Of a stretch of 64,000 nucleotides of DNA, positions 24,532-33,113 are shown piece after piece. The notes below the pieces were generated by a model. It was given only the letters and a program-made list of their open reading frames with translations, did no database searches and was not told the origin of the DNA. Made by a program: the position numbers and the translations under genes. Each line of letters starts with the position of its first letter. Positions within the stretch are counted from its first letter, which is position 1. Origin of the DNA: Pseudoflavonifractor phocaeensis. Its GTDB lineage: Bacteria > Bacillota > Clostridia > Oscillospirales > Oscillospiraceae. The stretch covers positions 1 through 64,000 of the forward strand of contig NZ_JADYTU010000009.1 of assembly GCF_021531375.1 (NCBI RefSeq). The letters run 5' to 3'.

Positions 24532-24684
24532 ATGAACCAGGGATTCAAGAAAAAAGTCAGCGTGTCCATGCCGCCGGAGCTGTATGAACAGCTGAAAATT
24601 TTGGCAAAAGAGAATTGCTATACCCTTCCGGGATATATTCGGCAAATTTTAAAGGTCCATATCCGTGAACAGGCGGACAAATAA
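24532..24684 (+). CDS. Small CopG-like ribbon-helix-helix protein
   Basis: The 50-residue protein has strand KKKVSVSMP, helix PELYEQLKILAKENC, turn YTLPG and helix YIRQILKVHIREQA, the RHH layout. GAGGTG lies about 8 bases before the ATG. It is divergent from an XRE regulator and ends inside a strong bidirectional terminator. It may be an orphan antitoxin-like or transcription factor gene; no toxin is seen next to it. Confidence 0.75.
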   Translation: MNQGFKKKVSVSMPPELYEQLKILAKENCYTLPGYIRQILKVHIREQADK

Positions 24685-24713
24685 AGAAGCGCCCGGACGG
24701 GCGCTTCTTTATT
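24680..24713. terminator. Bidirectional terminator, CopG-like gene / rubrerythrin
   Basis: Near-perfect 15-bp stem AATAAAGAAGCGCCC / GGGCGCTTCTTTATT with a 4-base loop between converging genes. T-runs are present in both directions. Confidence 0.85.
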
Positions 24714-24714
24714 A

Positions 24715-25317
24715 TCACGACCAGGGCGCCAATTCCACCCGGACGAAGTAGCCCTGGGGATGGCGGCAGACGGGGCACTGGGCGGGGGCGGTGGTGGAGG
24801 TGACCACCCAGCCGCAGTGCAGACAGGTCCACTGAACCTCCACCTTCGAGCAGAACAGCTGCTCCTGTTCCAGCAGGTCGGCAAACCGCCCGAACCGGTC
24901 CCCGTGGGTCTGTTCCACCCGGGCGATGTTCTCGAAGAGCTTGCCCACCAGAGGGAAGCCCTCGGACATAGCTACCTGGGAAAAATGCTTGTAATCGTGC
25001 TCCCACTCCTGGTACTCGTTGTGCTGGGCGGCTCTCAAATAGTCCAGCAGGTCCGAGTAAATGTCCACCGGGTAGGTGCCGTCCACCCGGATGGTCTGGC
25101 CACCCAGGTCATGGAGCTGGCGGTAGAACTGCTTGGCGTGGGACTTCTCCTGGTCGGCGGTAAAGAGAAAGATCCCCTGGATGACGGCCAGACCGGCCTT
25201 GTGGGCGATGCCGGCGGCAATGGTGTAGCGGTTCCGGGCCTGGCTCTCCCCGGCGAAGGCCCGCATCAGATTTTCCCTGGTCTGGCTGTGGAGAAAGGCT
25301 TCGGTGTTGTCGGACAT
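24715..25317 (-). CDS. Rubrerythrin
   Basis: This 200-residue non-heme iron protein reduces hydrogen peroxide in anaerobes. A ferritin-like diiron domain has glutamates and a His in AFAGESQARNRY, DQEKSHAKQFYRQL, HNEYQEWEHDYK and ARVEQTHGDRF. The C-terminal rubredoxin knuckle is WTCLHCGW with CPVCRHPQGYF. The ATG at 25317 has CCAAGGAGG upstream, so the longer frame is rejected. Its single-gene unit shares a terminator with the CopG-like gene. Confidence 0.95.
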   Translation of the reverse strand: MSDNTEAFLHSQTRENLMRAFAGESQARNRYTIAAGIAHKAGLAVIQGIFLFTADQEKSHAKQFYRQLHDLGGQTIRVDGTYPVDIYSDLLDYLRAAQHNEYQEWEHDYKHFSQVAMSEGFPLVGKLFENIARVEQTHGDRFGRFADLLEQEQLFCSKVEVQWTCLHCGWVVTSTTAPAQCPVCRHPQGYFVRVELAPWS

Positions 25318-25423
25318 GAAACGACCTCCTTGGTACAGAATATGGATACAAGGCCAGTATGCCCGCCGGAGAAGGGCTTCATCCGGCGCCCGATTTCTTT
25401 TCCCGCTTTTTTTGGCCTTTTCC

Positions 25424-25452
25424 TTGCCTTTTCCCAGTGCAGGCATTATAAT
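25424..25452 (+). promoter_or_regulatory. Promoter of the nicotinate phosphoribosyltransferase gene
   Basis: TTGCCT, 17 bases, TATAAT, ending 57 bases before the start codon. A strong sigma-A type match. Confidence 0.7.
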
Positions 25453-25508
25453 AGGGACAACCTGGGGTGTCTTGTCACCCCCTTTTTTTAAAGGAGGCTT
25501 CCTCTGCC

Positions 25509-26954
25509 ATGAAGGCCAAAACAAACCTGACCATGCTGTGCGACTTTTATGAGCTGACCATGGCCAACGGCTATTTCCAGACCGGCCTGAAGGACCGGAT
25601 CTGCTATTTTGACGTGTTCTACCGCTCGGTGCCCGACAAGGGCGGCTTCGCTCTGGCCGCCGGCCTGGCCCAGGTGGTGGAGTATATCCAGGAGCTCCAC
25701 TTTGACCGGGAGGACCTGGACTATCTGCGCTCCAAGGGCTGCTTCAGCGAGGAATTTTTGAAGTTCCTGGAGGGCTTTAAGTTCACCGGCGACATCTGGG
25801 CCGTCCCCGAGGGCACCCCCGTCTTCCCCGGCGAGCCCCTGCTCACCGTCCGGGCCCCCGCCATCCAGGCCCAGTTCGTGGAGACCTTTATCCTGCTGAC
25901 GCTGAACCACCAGAGCCTGATCGCCACCAAGTCCAACCGCATCGTCCGGGCCGCTGAGGGCCGGCCCGTGGCGGAGTTCGGCTCCCGCCGGGCCCAGGGC
26001 GCCGACGGCGCCCTGCTGGGCGCCCGGGCCAGCTATATCGCCGGCTGCGCCGCCACCGCCTGTACCATGGCCGACCAGCGGTTCGGCTCCCCCGCTACCG
26101 GGACCATGGCCCACTCCTGGGTCCAGATGTTCCCCGACGAGTACACCGCTTTCAAGACCTACTGCGAGCTGTATCCCACCAACGCCACCCTGCTGGTGGA
26201 CACCTACAATGTGCTGAAGTCCGGCGTGCCCAACGCCATCCGGGCGTTTAAGGAAGTGCTCCTGCCCCGGGGCATCACCAAGTGCGGCATCCGGCTGGAC
26301 TCCGGTGATTTGACCTACCTGTCCCAGAAGGCCCGCCAGATGCTGGACGAGGCGGGCCTGACCGAGTGCAAGATCTTCGCCTCCAACGCCCTGGACGAGT
26401 ATATCATACGGGACCTGGTGCGCCAGGGGGCCCGCATCGACTCCTTCGGCGTGGGCGAGCGGCTCATCACCTCCCGGTCCGAGCCCGTGTTCGGCGGCGT
26501 GTACAAGCTGGCCGCCATCGAGGACGACCAGGGCAACATCGTCCCCAAGATCAAGATCAGCGAGAACCCCGCCAAGATCACCACCCCCCACTTCAAGAAG
26601 GTGTACCGCATCTTCTCCAAGGACACAGGCAAGGCTGAGGCTGACCTGATCTGCCTCCACGACGAGGATATCGACTTTACCCAGCCCCTGGAGCTCTTCG
26701 ACCCCGACGCCACCTGGAAGCGGAAGGTGTTCACCGACGTGGAGGCCAAGGAGCTGCTGGTGCCCATCTTCCAGGGCGGCGAGCTGGTGTATGAGGTGCC
26801 CGACCTCCAGACCAGCCGGGCCTACTGCCAGCGGCAGGTGGACGCCCTGTGGGACGAGGTCAAGCGCTTCGAGAATCCCCACAACTACTATGTGGACCTG
26901 TCCCAGAAGCTGTGGGACATCAAGCAGTCCCTGCTGAACAGCCACGAGATGTAA
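25509..26954 (+). CDS. pncB: Nicotinate phosphoribosyltransferase
   Basis: The 481-residue enzyme converts nicotinate and PRPP to nicotinate mononucleotide in NAD salvage. Typical segments are CDFYELTMANGYF, FDVFYRSVPDKGGF, EFGSRRAQGADG, GTMAHSWVQMF (usual GTxAHSWV), LVDTYN, GIRLDSGDL and FGVGERLITSRSEPVFGGVY. The start at 25509 lies after AAAGGAGG with a slightly long gap of about 11 bases. It is transcribed alone from its own promoter and ended by a strong terminator. Confidence 0.96.
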   Translation: MKAKTNLTMLCDFYELTMANGYFQTGLKDRICYFDVFYRSVPDKGGFALAAGLAQVVEYIQELHFDREDLDYLRSKGCFSEEFLKFLEGFKFTGDIWAVPEGTPVFPGEPLLTVRAPAIQAQFVETFILLTLNHQSLIATKSNRIVRAAEGRPVAEFGSRRAQGADGALLGARASYIAGCAATACTMADQRFGSPATGTMAHSWVQMFPDEYTAFKTYCELYPTNATLLVDTYNVLKSGVPNAIRAFKEVLLPRGITKCGIRLDSGDLTYLSQKARQMLDEAGLTECKIFASNALDEYIIRDLVRQGARIDSFGVGERLITSRSEPVFGGVYKLAAIEDDQGNIVPKIKISENPAKITTPHFKKVYRIFSKDTGKAEADLICLHDEDIDFTQPLELFDPDATWKRKVFTDVEAKELLVPIFQGGELVYEVPDLQTSRAYCQRQVDALWDEVKRFENPHNYYVDLSQKLWDIKQSLLNSHEM

Positions 26955-26964
26955 AAAAGAATGT

Positions 26965-26999
26965 ACGCCCCGTCCGGCCTCCGGACGGGGCGTTTTTTG
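26965..26999 (+). terminator. Terminator of pncB
   Basis: CGCCCCGTCC / GGACGGGGCG stem with a 7-base loop and TTTTTT. Confidence 0.9.
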
Positions 27000-27010
27000 C
27001 TTGAGGCAGG

Positions 27011-27100
27011 GCTGCGGGCGGCTACATAGGGCCGCCCCTACATTACCGCAGGCAGACCGTGAGGCGCTTCGGCGGTAGGGCGGGGGCTTGCCCCCGCCGC
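27011..27100. repeat. Two palindromic repeats between pncB and secG
   Basis: A GGGCGGC..GCCGCCC hairpin ending in CTAC (about 27016-27042) and a perfect REP GTAGGGCGGGGGCTTGCCCC (27075-27099), in the spacer between two converging terminators. Confidence 0.8.
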
Positions 27101-27102
27101 CT

Positions 27103-27140
27103 AAAAAAGAAGCCCGCCCTGTCCAAAGGGACAGAGCGGG
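27103..27140 (-). terminator. Terminator of secG
   Basis: On the minus strand CCCGCTCTGTCC / GGACAGGGCGGG, then TTCTTTTTT. Confidence 0.85.
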
Positions 27141-27158
27141 TTTTCAAAGCGGATCAAA

Positions 27159-27398
27159 TCACTGGATGACGCACAGGGCCAGAGTGAGGACCACCCAGAG
27201 GATGGCGACCCACTTGGTCGCCTTGGCCAGCTTGGCGTCCACGGTCTTGGCCTTGTTCTTGGACAGGAAGGTGTCGGCGGCGCCGGAGATGGCGCCGGAC
27301 AGGCCGGCGCTCTTGCCGGACTGAAGCATTACGATCGCCACCAGGGCCAGAGACAGCAGTACCTGGATCACAGTAAGCACCATATTCATATGAGTCAT
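27159..27398 (-). CDS. secG: Preprotein translocase subunit SecG
   Basis: The roughly 79-residue protein has two membrane segments (about 8-26 and 60-78) flanking the conserved loop MLQSGKSAGLSGAISGAADT. It is part of the SecYEG export channel. Start choice is uncertain: ATG at 27398 is close to AAAGGA, and ATG at 27389 or 27383 is possible. The MBL hydrolase gene lies 190 bases upstream on the same strand, separated by a GGGCGAA / TTCGCCC hairpin. Confidence 0.92.
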   Translation of the reverse strand: MTHMNMVLTVIQVLLSLALVAIVMLQSGKSAGLSGAISGAADTFLSKNKAKTVDAKLAKATKWVAILWVVLTLALCVIQ

Positions 27399-27588
27399 CG
27401 TTCCTTTCAAAGCCCTGCGGGCGAAATGTCATATCTTCGCCCGTCAGACCGGACGCACAGTAAAAGATACCATAAAACTTGTCCAAATGCAAGCTTTTTG
27501 CGGAAAATTTCCGACAGATCCGGGAGAAAGACCGGAAAGACACCGGAGATTGTGGCCCCCTCCCCCACCAGACACAAGATGGGCGGGG

Positions 27589-28488
27589 TCAATCCTGCTG
27601 GGGCCGCTGGTAGAAGGTGACGCCCCGGCGGCAGGTCATCTCCAGCCGGCCCGCGTCCACCAGGTACTCGATGAAGAACCGGACGTTCCGCTCAAAGCGG
27701 AGGGCCCGGTGGGGCTTGCGGGTAAAGAGCTGGTACAGTTCGCAGGTGGCCTGGCCGATCTGGCTGGCCGTCATGGGCCGGGTGACCAGGGAGAGGATCT
27801 CCTCCGCCCGCCGGTGGACCAGCTCCCGGTTCTCATCGATCAGCTCCTCGGCCTCCAGAGGGCCGCATACCCCCCGGTGGGCCATGATATAGGCGTGGCA
27901 GCCCAGGTCCCGCAGCTTCTCCCGGCTGGCCTCGGCCATGGCCTGGGACAGGTTGTAGGGCAGCTTGGAGCCCATATACTCCTGGCTGAGCAGGGCGTCG
28001 GCGGCATAGCACACCTTGTCCGGGGTGACGGTGCAGATGTGGCCGGAGGAGTGGCCCGGAGTGTGGATGATCCGGAACTCTGCCCCGGCGAAGGAGAAGG
28101 GGCCGTCCGTGGGGGGGATGATGACGTCGGGGGTGTGGACCATGCAGGAGGACTCCCGCTCCACGATGCCGGGGGGCAGGGTGAGAAAGTAGCACTTCAG
28201 GTTGAGCAGACCGCTGCACATCCCGGCCTCCGGGGCGGTGAGGGCCACGGGGATATGGTACTTTTCCTGAAAATAGCCGTTGTTGGCGCAGTGGTCCACA
28301 TGGGCGTGGGAGCATAAAATGCCCGCCGGGGTGAGGCCGGCGGACAGCAGGGCCTCCTCCAGCTCCTCCCGCTCAGACAGCAGCCCGGAGTCCAGCAGAA
28401 TGCACCGGCGGCTGTCCAGCTTGTAGAAGGGGATCAGCTCCAGCCCTTCGGCCACCCAGGTGTTGTCTTTGACTTGTGTCAGCTTCAT
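27589..28488 (-). CDS. Metallo-beta-lactamase fold hydrolase
   Basis: The 299-residue protein has the two-metal signature SHAHVDHC, HTPGHSSGH with Asp184 in ADALLS, and a later HRG in the position of the last His. This is a hydrolase of unknown substrate. Residues about 205-299 look like a winged-helix tail (MTASQIGQATCELYQL), which is seen in some RNase Z/glyoxalase-like proteins. GGAGG lies 6 bases before the ATG. The start is about 28 bases from a MITE-like element. Confidence 0.85.
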   Translation of the reverse strand: MKLTQVKDNTWVAEGLELIPFYKLDSRRCILLDSGLLSEREELEEALLSAGLTPAGILCSHAHVDHCANNGYFQEKYHIPVALTAPEAGMCSGLLNLKCYFLTLPPGIVERESSCMVHTPDVIIPPTDGPFSFAGAEFRIIHTPGHSSGHICTVTPDKVCYAADALLSQEYMGSKLPYNLSQAMAEASREKLRDLGCHAYIMAHRGVCGPLEAEELIDENRELVHRRAEEILSLVTRPMTASQIGQATCELYQLFTRKPHRALRFERNVRFFIEYLVDAGRLEMTCRRGVTFYQRPQQD

Positions 28489-28515
28489 AGGGCGCCTCCC
28501 AAGTGAGAAAATGAA

Positions 28516-28709
28516 AAATTTTAGTTTATGGATGTATTATGGGGCGTCGGGGACGCCGCCCCCTACGTACGGTTTACAATATGGCTTCGTAGGGGGCGGC
28601 CTCTGGACGCCCCGCCCGTAGGGCGGCCCCTTGGGGCCGCCGCCAAAATGGCAGCCGTCGGACGGCGAGGACAAGCCCCCGCCCTACATGAAACGATAAA
28701 CTAAAATTT
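28516..28709. mobile_element. MITE-like element, 194-bp copy
   Basis: Perfect 14-bp terminal inverted repeats AAATTTTAGTTTAT (28516-28529) and ATAAACTAAAATTT (28696-28709). The interior carries three GC-rich palindromes: GGGGCGTCGG..GCCGCCCC, GTAGGGGGCGGCC..GACGCCCC, and TAGGGCGGCCCC..GGGGCCGCC. A degenerate REP ends in GCCCTAC. The first 145 bases match the copy at 58.6 kb with only two or three differences. There is no reading frame. The right terminal repeat contributes two bases of the mnmG stop codon. Confidence 0.75.
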
Positions 28710-30585
28710 ACCCCTGCTCCTGCTGTTTTAAATAGACCATCAGCACCGCGATGTCCGCCGGGGACACGCCGGACACCCGGCTGGCCTGGCCCAGGTTCCG
28801 GGGCCGGATCTCGTCCAGCTTCTGCCGGGCCTCCAGGCGGATGCCGTGGAGGGACAGGTAGTCCAGACCGGCGGGCAGGGCCCGCTCCTCCAGCCGCTTC
28901 ATCTCCTCCACCTGCCGCAGCTGGCGGCCGATGTAGCCGGCGTATTTCAGGGTGATCTCCGCCTCCCGCACCACCTCCGGGGGCAGGTCGGGACGGCCGG
29001 GGTCGAAGGGGGCCAGCTCGGCGTAAGTCAGCCGGGGCCGGCGGATCAGATCGGCCAGCCGGGCGCCGTCCTTGACCGGGGGCTCCCCCTTCTCCGCCAA
29101 TAGCCTGTCCAGCTCCGGCGTGGGGGCGGTGCCCGCGTGCTCCAGACGCTTCACTTCCCGGTCCACCGCCTGGTACTTTTCCAGCACCCGGTCATATTGT
29201 GCCCGGGAAATAAGACCCAACTCGTAGCCGATGGAGGTCAGACGCTGGTCGGCGTTGTCCTGGCGGTGGAGCAGGCGGTACTCGGTGCGGGAGGTCATCA
29301 TCCGGTAGGGCTCGTTGGTGCCCTTGGTTACCAGATCGTCAATGAGCACCCCGATGTACCCCTGGTCCCGGCGCAGGACCAGAGGGGGCTTCCCCAGAAT
29401 TTTTAAAGCCGCGTTGACCCCGGCCACAAAGCCCTGGACCGCGGCCTCCTCATAGCCCGAGGAGCCGTTGAACTGGCCCGCCCCGTAGAGACCGGAGATC
29501 TTTTTCGTCTCCAAAGTGGCCTCCAGCTCGGTGGGGTCCACACAGTCGTACTCAATGGCGTAGGCGCACCGGGTCATCTCAGCCTGCTCCAGGCCGGGAA
29601 TGGTGTGGAGCATCTCGATCTGCACCTCCTCCGGGAGGGAGGAGGAGAAGCCCTGGATGTACAGCTCTTCGGTGTTCAGCCCCATGGGCTCGATGAACAG
29701 CTGGTGCCGCTCCTTGTCGGGGAAGCGGACGATCTTGGTCTCGATGGAGGGGCAGTACCGGGGCCCCACCCCTTCGATGGTGCCGTCGTACAGGGGGGAG
29801 CGGTCCAGATTGGCCCGGATGATCTCGTGAGTCCGGGCGTTGGTGTAGGTCAGCCAGCATACCGCCCGGTTTTCCGGAGGGACCTGGGTCTGGAAGGAGA
29901 AGCGCAGGCCGTCCTCGTCCCCGGGCTGAAGCTCCATTTTGCTGAAGTCCACGCTCCGGGCGTTGACCCGGGGGGGCGTCCCCGTTTTAAACCGGCGGAT
30001 GGACAGCCCCAGGTCCACCAGACAGCGGGTCAACGGCAGAGCGGCGGCCAGCCCGTCGGGGCCCGAGTCCCGGACCACCTCGCCCACGATGGTGCGCCCC
30101 CCCAGGTAGGTGCCGGTGGCTACCACGGCGGCCTTGACGGCGTAGCGGGCGCCGGTGTGGGTGACCACCCCGGAGACCGCCCCGTTTTCCGTCAAGATTT
30201 CCACCACCTCCGCCTGCTTGACCCACAGGTTTTCCTGCTTTTCCAGGGTGTGCTTCATCACCTGCTGGTAGGCCCGGCGGTCGGCCTGGGCCCGGAGGGA
30301 CCAGACGGCGGGGCCCTTGCCCCGGTTCAGCAGGCGGTACTGGATACAGGCCTTGTCGGCGGCCCTGCCCATCTCGCCCCCCAGAGCGTCCAGCTCCCGG
30401 ACCAGGTGTCCCTTGCCCGTGCCGCCGATGGCGGGATTGCAGGGCATGTTGCCCACCGCGTCCAGATTGACGGTGAAGCACAGGGTTTTAAGCCCCATCC
30501 GGGCGGCGGCCAGAGCGGCCTCAATGCCCGCATGGCCCGCGCCGATGACGGCGATATCGAATTGTCCTGCGTCGTAAGTTCTCAT
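28708..30585 (-). CDS. mnmG: tRNA uridine-5-carboxymethylaminomethyl synthesis protein MnmG
   Basis: The 625-residue FAD protein works with MnmE to modify U34 of tRNAs reading split codon boxes. The FAD-binding motif [19 protein letters not shown] is followed by [42 protein letters not shown] and [22 protein letters not shown]-terminal helical MnmE-binding domain follows. Length is normal for the family. GGAGGACC precedes the ATG. The TAA stop overlaps the end of the MITE-like element. Confidence 0.97.
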   Translation of the reverse strand: MRTYDAGQFDIAVIGAGHAGIEAALAAARMGLKTLCFTVNLDAVGNMPCNPAIGGTGKGHLVRELDALGGEMGRAADKACIQYRLLNRGKGPAVWSLRAQADRRAYQQVMKHTLEKQENLWVKQAEVVEILTENGAVSGVVTHTGARYAVKAAVVATGTYLGGRTIVGEVVRDSGPDGLAAALPLTRCLVDLGLSIRRFKTGTPPRVNARSVDFSKMELQPGDEDGLRFSFQTQVPPENRAVCWLTYTNARTHEIIRANLDRSPLYDGTIEGVGPRYCPSIETKIVRFPDKERHQLFIEPMGLNTEELYIQGFSSSLPEEVQIEMLHTIPGLEQAEMTRCAYAIEYDCVDPTELEATLETKKISGLYGAGQFNGSSGYEEAAVQGFVAGVNAALKILGKPPLVLRRDQGYIGVLIDDLVTKGTNEPYRMMTSRTEYRLLHRQDNADQRLTSIGYELGLISRAQYDRVLEKYQAVDREVKRLEHAGTAPTPELDRLLAEKGEPPVKDGARLADLIRRPRLTYAELAPFDPGRPDLPPEVVREAEITLKYAGYIGRQLRQVEEMKRLEERALPAGLDYLSLHGIRLEARQKLDEIRPRNLGQASRVSGVSPADIAVLMVYLKQQEQG

Positions 30586-30847
30586 GGTCCTCCGTCCTCT
30601 GCATCAAAAGACATTTATCGCCCGGTATTTTATCACGATTTCCCACCGGGTACAAGTCCCGGCTCCTCCGGTCCGGTGTGGAAAGAACGCCGCCCCTCCC
30701 CCGGCGAAACCGCTTTGTTGGGTTTTCCGGGACTCCGTTTTTCCATTTGGCGCGGAAACGCGGCTTACCGTGTCCGTCCCCACCCCACGAAAATGGAAGA
30801 ATGCCCGAAAAAACGGGGGAGAAACCCTCCGGGTTGTGGATTTTGTC

Positions 30848-30877
30848 TTGATGGAGCCCTGTCAGTTATGGTATACT
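30848..30877 (+). promoter_or_regulatory. Promoter upstream of recJ; gap 30586-30947 otherwise empty
   Basis: TTGATG, 18 bases, TATACT, preceded by TTATGG as a partial extended -10. It lies about 70 bases before the GTG start of recJ. The remaining roughly 260 bases back to mnmG show no gene, RNA structure or repeat I can support. Confidence 0.6.
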
Positions 30878-30947
30878 AGATAAGTTGATACTGCCCCAGT
30901 ATACCCTTTCAGGGGATGCTGGGCCGACTTGGGGGAGGTGGACGTCC

Positions 30948-33014
30948 GTGAAATACAAACATTGGAAGGTGGCGCCCCCCTGCCCGGAGGCGCGGGCCGC
31001 GCTGGAGGAGGCGGGCGTGCCCCCCCTGCTGGCGGCGGTGCTGTCCGCCCGGGGAGTCCGGACCTGGGACCAGGCCGGGCGGCTGCTGTCCCCGGAAGAG
31101 GAACCTCTGCTGGACCCCATGGGTCTGAAGGACATGGACCGGGCGGCGGCCCGGGTCCGGCTGGCGCTGGAGCGGGAGGAGAAGATCGCCGTCTACGGCG
31201 ACTACGATGTGGACGGCATTACTTCCACCTGCCTGCTGACGGAATGTCTCGGCCGTATGGGGGGCCGTGTGATCCCCTATATCCCCGGCCGGCTGGAGGA
31301 GGGCTACGGCCTGAACCGGGAGGCGGTGGCCGCCCTGGCGGAGCAGGGAGTCACCCTGATCGTCACAGTGGACTGCGGCATCACCGCCGTGGATGAGGTG
31401 CGCTATGCCGCGTCCCTGGGTGTGGATGTGGTGGTCACCGACCACCACGCCTGTAAGGAGGAACTGCCGCCCGCCGCGGCGGTGGTGGACCCCCACCGCC
31501 CTGACTGCCCCTACCCCTTCAAAGGGCTGGCCGGCGTGGGCGTGGCGCTGAAGCTGGCCATGGCGGTGGCGGGACGGGCGCAGGCCCCCGCCGTGCTGCG
31601 GGAATACCGGGATCTGGCCGCCGTTGGCACGGTGGCCGACGTGATGCCCATGACGGGAGAGAACCGGGCCATCGTCAGTGAGGGACTGAGGGATCTGAAC
31701 CCGCCCCGGCGGCTGGGTCTGGCCAAGCTGGTCGCCTGTGCCGGCCTGGGAGACAAGCCGGTGACCTCGGTCTCGGTGGGCTATACCCTGGCCCCCCGGA
31801 TCAACGCCTCGGGCCGTATGGGCCGGGCGGAGGTGGCGGTGGAGCTGCTGCTGACCCGGGACCCGGAGCGGGCGGAGCTGCTGGCCCAGGAGCTGTGCGC
31901 CCTGAACCGGGAGCGGCAGGCGGTGGAGAGCGACATTTTTCATCAGTGTGTCCACCGGCTGACCCTGGCCCCCCAGACCGGGGCCATCGTGCTGGCGGAC
32001 GAGGGGTGGCACCAGGGCGTGGTGGGCATTGTGGCCTCCCGCCTGACGGAAAAATACGGCTGTCCCGCCTTTATGATCTGTCTGGACCACGGGATGGGCA
32101 AGGGCTCCTGCCGGTCCTGGGGCGGCGTGAACCTGTTTGAGCTGCTGCGGGAGTGCGCACCCCTGCTGGAAAACTTCGGGGGCCACGCCATGGCCGCCGG
32201 CTTCACCGTCCGGGAGGAAAATATCCCCGCCCTGGCCCAGGCCCTGCGGCAGGCGGTGGCCCGGCGCAGCCAGGGGGAGGACCTGCCCTCGGTGCTGGAG
32301 GCCGACGCGGTGGTCTCCCCCGCCGAGCTGACGGTGGAGGCGGTGGAGTCCCTGAGCCTGCTGGAGCCCTGCGGCACCGGCAACCCCCGTCCCGTTCTGG
32401 TGGTCCGGGGGGCCCAGGTCCAGTCCATGGCCCAGGTGGGCCGGGGCCGGCACCTGAAGCTGCGGCTGGAGTCCCGGGGCGCGTCCCTGGACGCCATCTA
32501 CTTCTCCGCCGACGGCGGGGAGCTGGGTCTGACCCCCGGCTGCCGGGTGGACGCGGCCTTCTACCCCCAGATCAATGAGTTCCGGGGGCTGCGGACCGTC
32601 CAGATCCAGATCATCGACCTGGCTCCGGCCCCCTCCCGGGCCCAAATGGAGCGGTCCATCTATGAACGGTTCCGCCGGGGCGAGGCCCTGACGGCGGAGG
32701 AGGCCCGGTTCCTCCTGCCCAGCCGGGCGGAGTTCGTGGGCCTGTGGCGGTGGCTGGAGCGGCAGTCCGCCGCCGGCACCGTGGTGGAGGACACCCTGTC
32801 CCGCATCGCCCGGGGCGCGTCCCGCAAGGGCGGCCAGCGGGAGGTGCCCGCCCGGACTCTGCTGTGTCTGGAGGTGCTGGAGGAGCGGGGACTCATCGAC
32901 CTGAACCGCCGCCCCGACCGCATCCAGATCGTGATCCACCGGCTGGAGCATAAGGTGGATCTGGAGGCCTCCGAGCTGCTCAGGCGGCTGCGGGAGAGCC
33001 TGCAGGAAGAATAA
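30948..33014 (+). CDS. recJ: Single-stranded-DNA-specific exonuclease RecJ
   Basis: This 688-residue 5'-3' exonuclease of recombination and mismatch repair has the DHH-family motifs YGDYDVDGITSTCLL (motif I), VTVDCGIT, VTDHHACKEELP (motif III, DHH) and RINASGRMG. A DHHA1 domain (about 340-450, GGHAMAAGF) follows, then an OB-fold. The extra roughly 120 residues at the C-terminus are typical of Firmicute RecJ. The GTG start at 30948 is chosen for the GGGAGG 9 bases upstream and the VKYKHWKV opening. The stop lies in a repeated RRAGATA element. Confidence 0.95.
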   Translation: MKYKHWKVAPPCPEARAALEEAGVPPLLAAVLSARGVRTWDQAGRLLSPEEEPLLDPMGLKDMDRAAARVRLALEREEKIAVYGDYDVDGITSTCLLTECLGRMGGRVIPYIPGRLEEGYGLNREAVAALAEQGVTLIVTVDCGITAVDEVRYAASLGVDVVVTDHHACKEELPPAAAVVDPHRPDCPYPFKGLAGVGVALKLAMAVAGRAQAPAVLREYRDLAAVGTVADVMPMTGENRAIVSEGLRDLNPPRRLGLAKLVACAGLGDKPVTSVSVGYTLAPRINASGRMGRAEVAVELLLTRDPERAELLAQELCALNRERQAVESDIFHQCVHRLTLAPQTGAIVLADEGWHQGVVGIVASRLTEKYGCPAFMICLDHGMGKGSCRSWGGVNLFELLRECAPLLENFGGHAMAAGFTVREENIPALAQALRQAVARRSQGEDLPSVLEADAVVSPAELTVEAVESLSLLEPCGTGNPRPVLVVRGAQVQSMAQVGRGRHLKLRLESRGASLDAIYFSADGGELGLTPGCRVDAAFYPQINEFRGLRTVQIQIIDLAPAPSRAQMERSIYERFRRGEALTAEEARFLLPSRAEFVGLWRWLERQSAAGTVVEDTLSRIARGASRKGGQREVPARTLLCLEVLEERGLIDLNRRPDRIQIVIHRLEHKVDLEASELLRRLRESLQEE

Positions 33015-33093
33015 GAGATAAAAGATAGGAGATAGGCCAGGCCTGTTTCCCCTTCCGCGCCAAGATCTCTTATCTTTTGTCTCCTATCTCTGA
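33011..33093. repeat. RRAGATA heptad inverted-repeat element (copy A)
   Basis: The left arm is ATAAGAGATAAAAGATAGGA and onward (33011-33036). The right arm is its approximate complement at 33063-33093, with a 26-bp GC-rich centre. Arms are made of 7-base units such as AGAGATA, AAAGATA and GGAGATA. It lies between recJ and rel and includes the recJ stop codon. A tighter copy is at 39473-39562. Confidence 0.7.
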
Positions 33094-33113
33094 TCCCAAT
33101 TTGAGGTGATACC

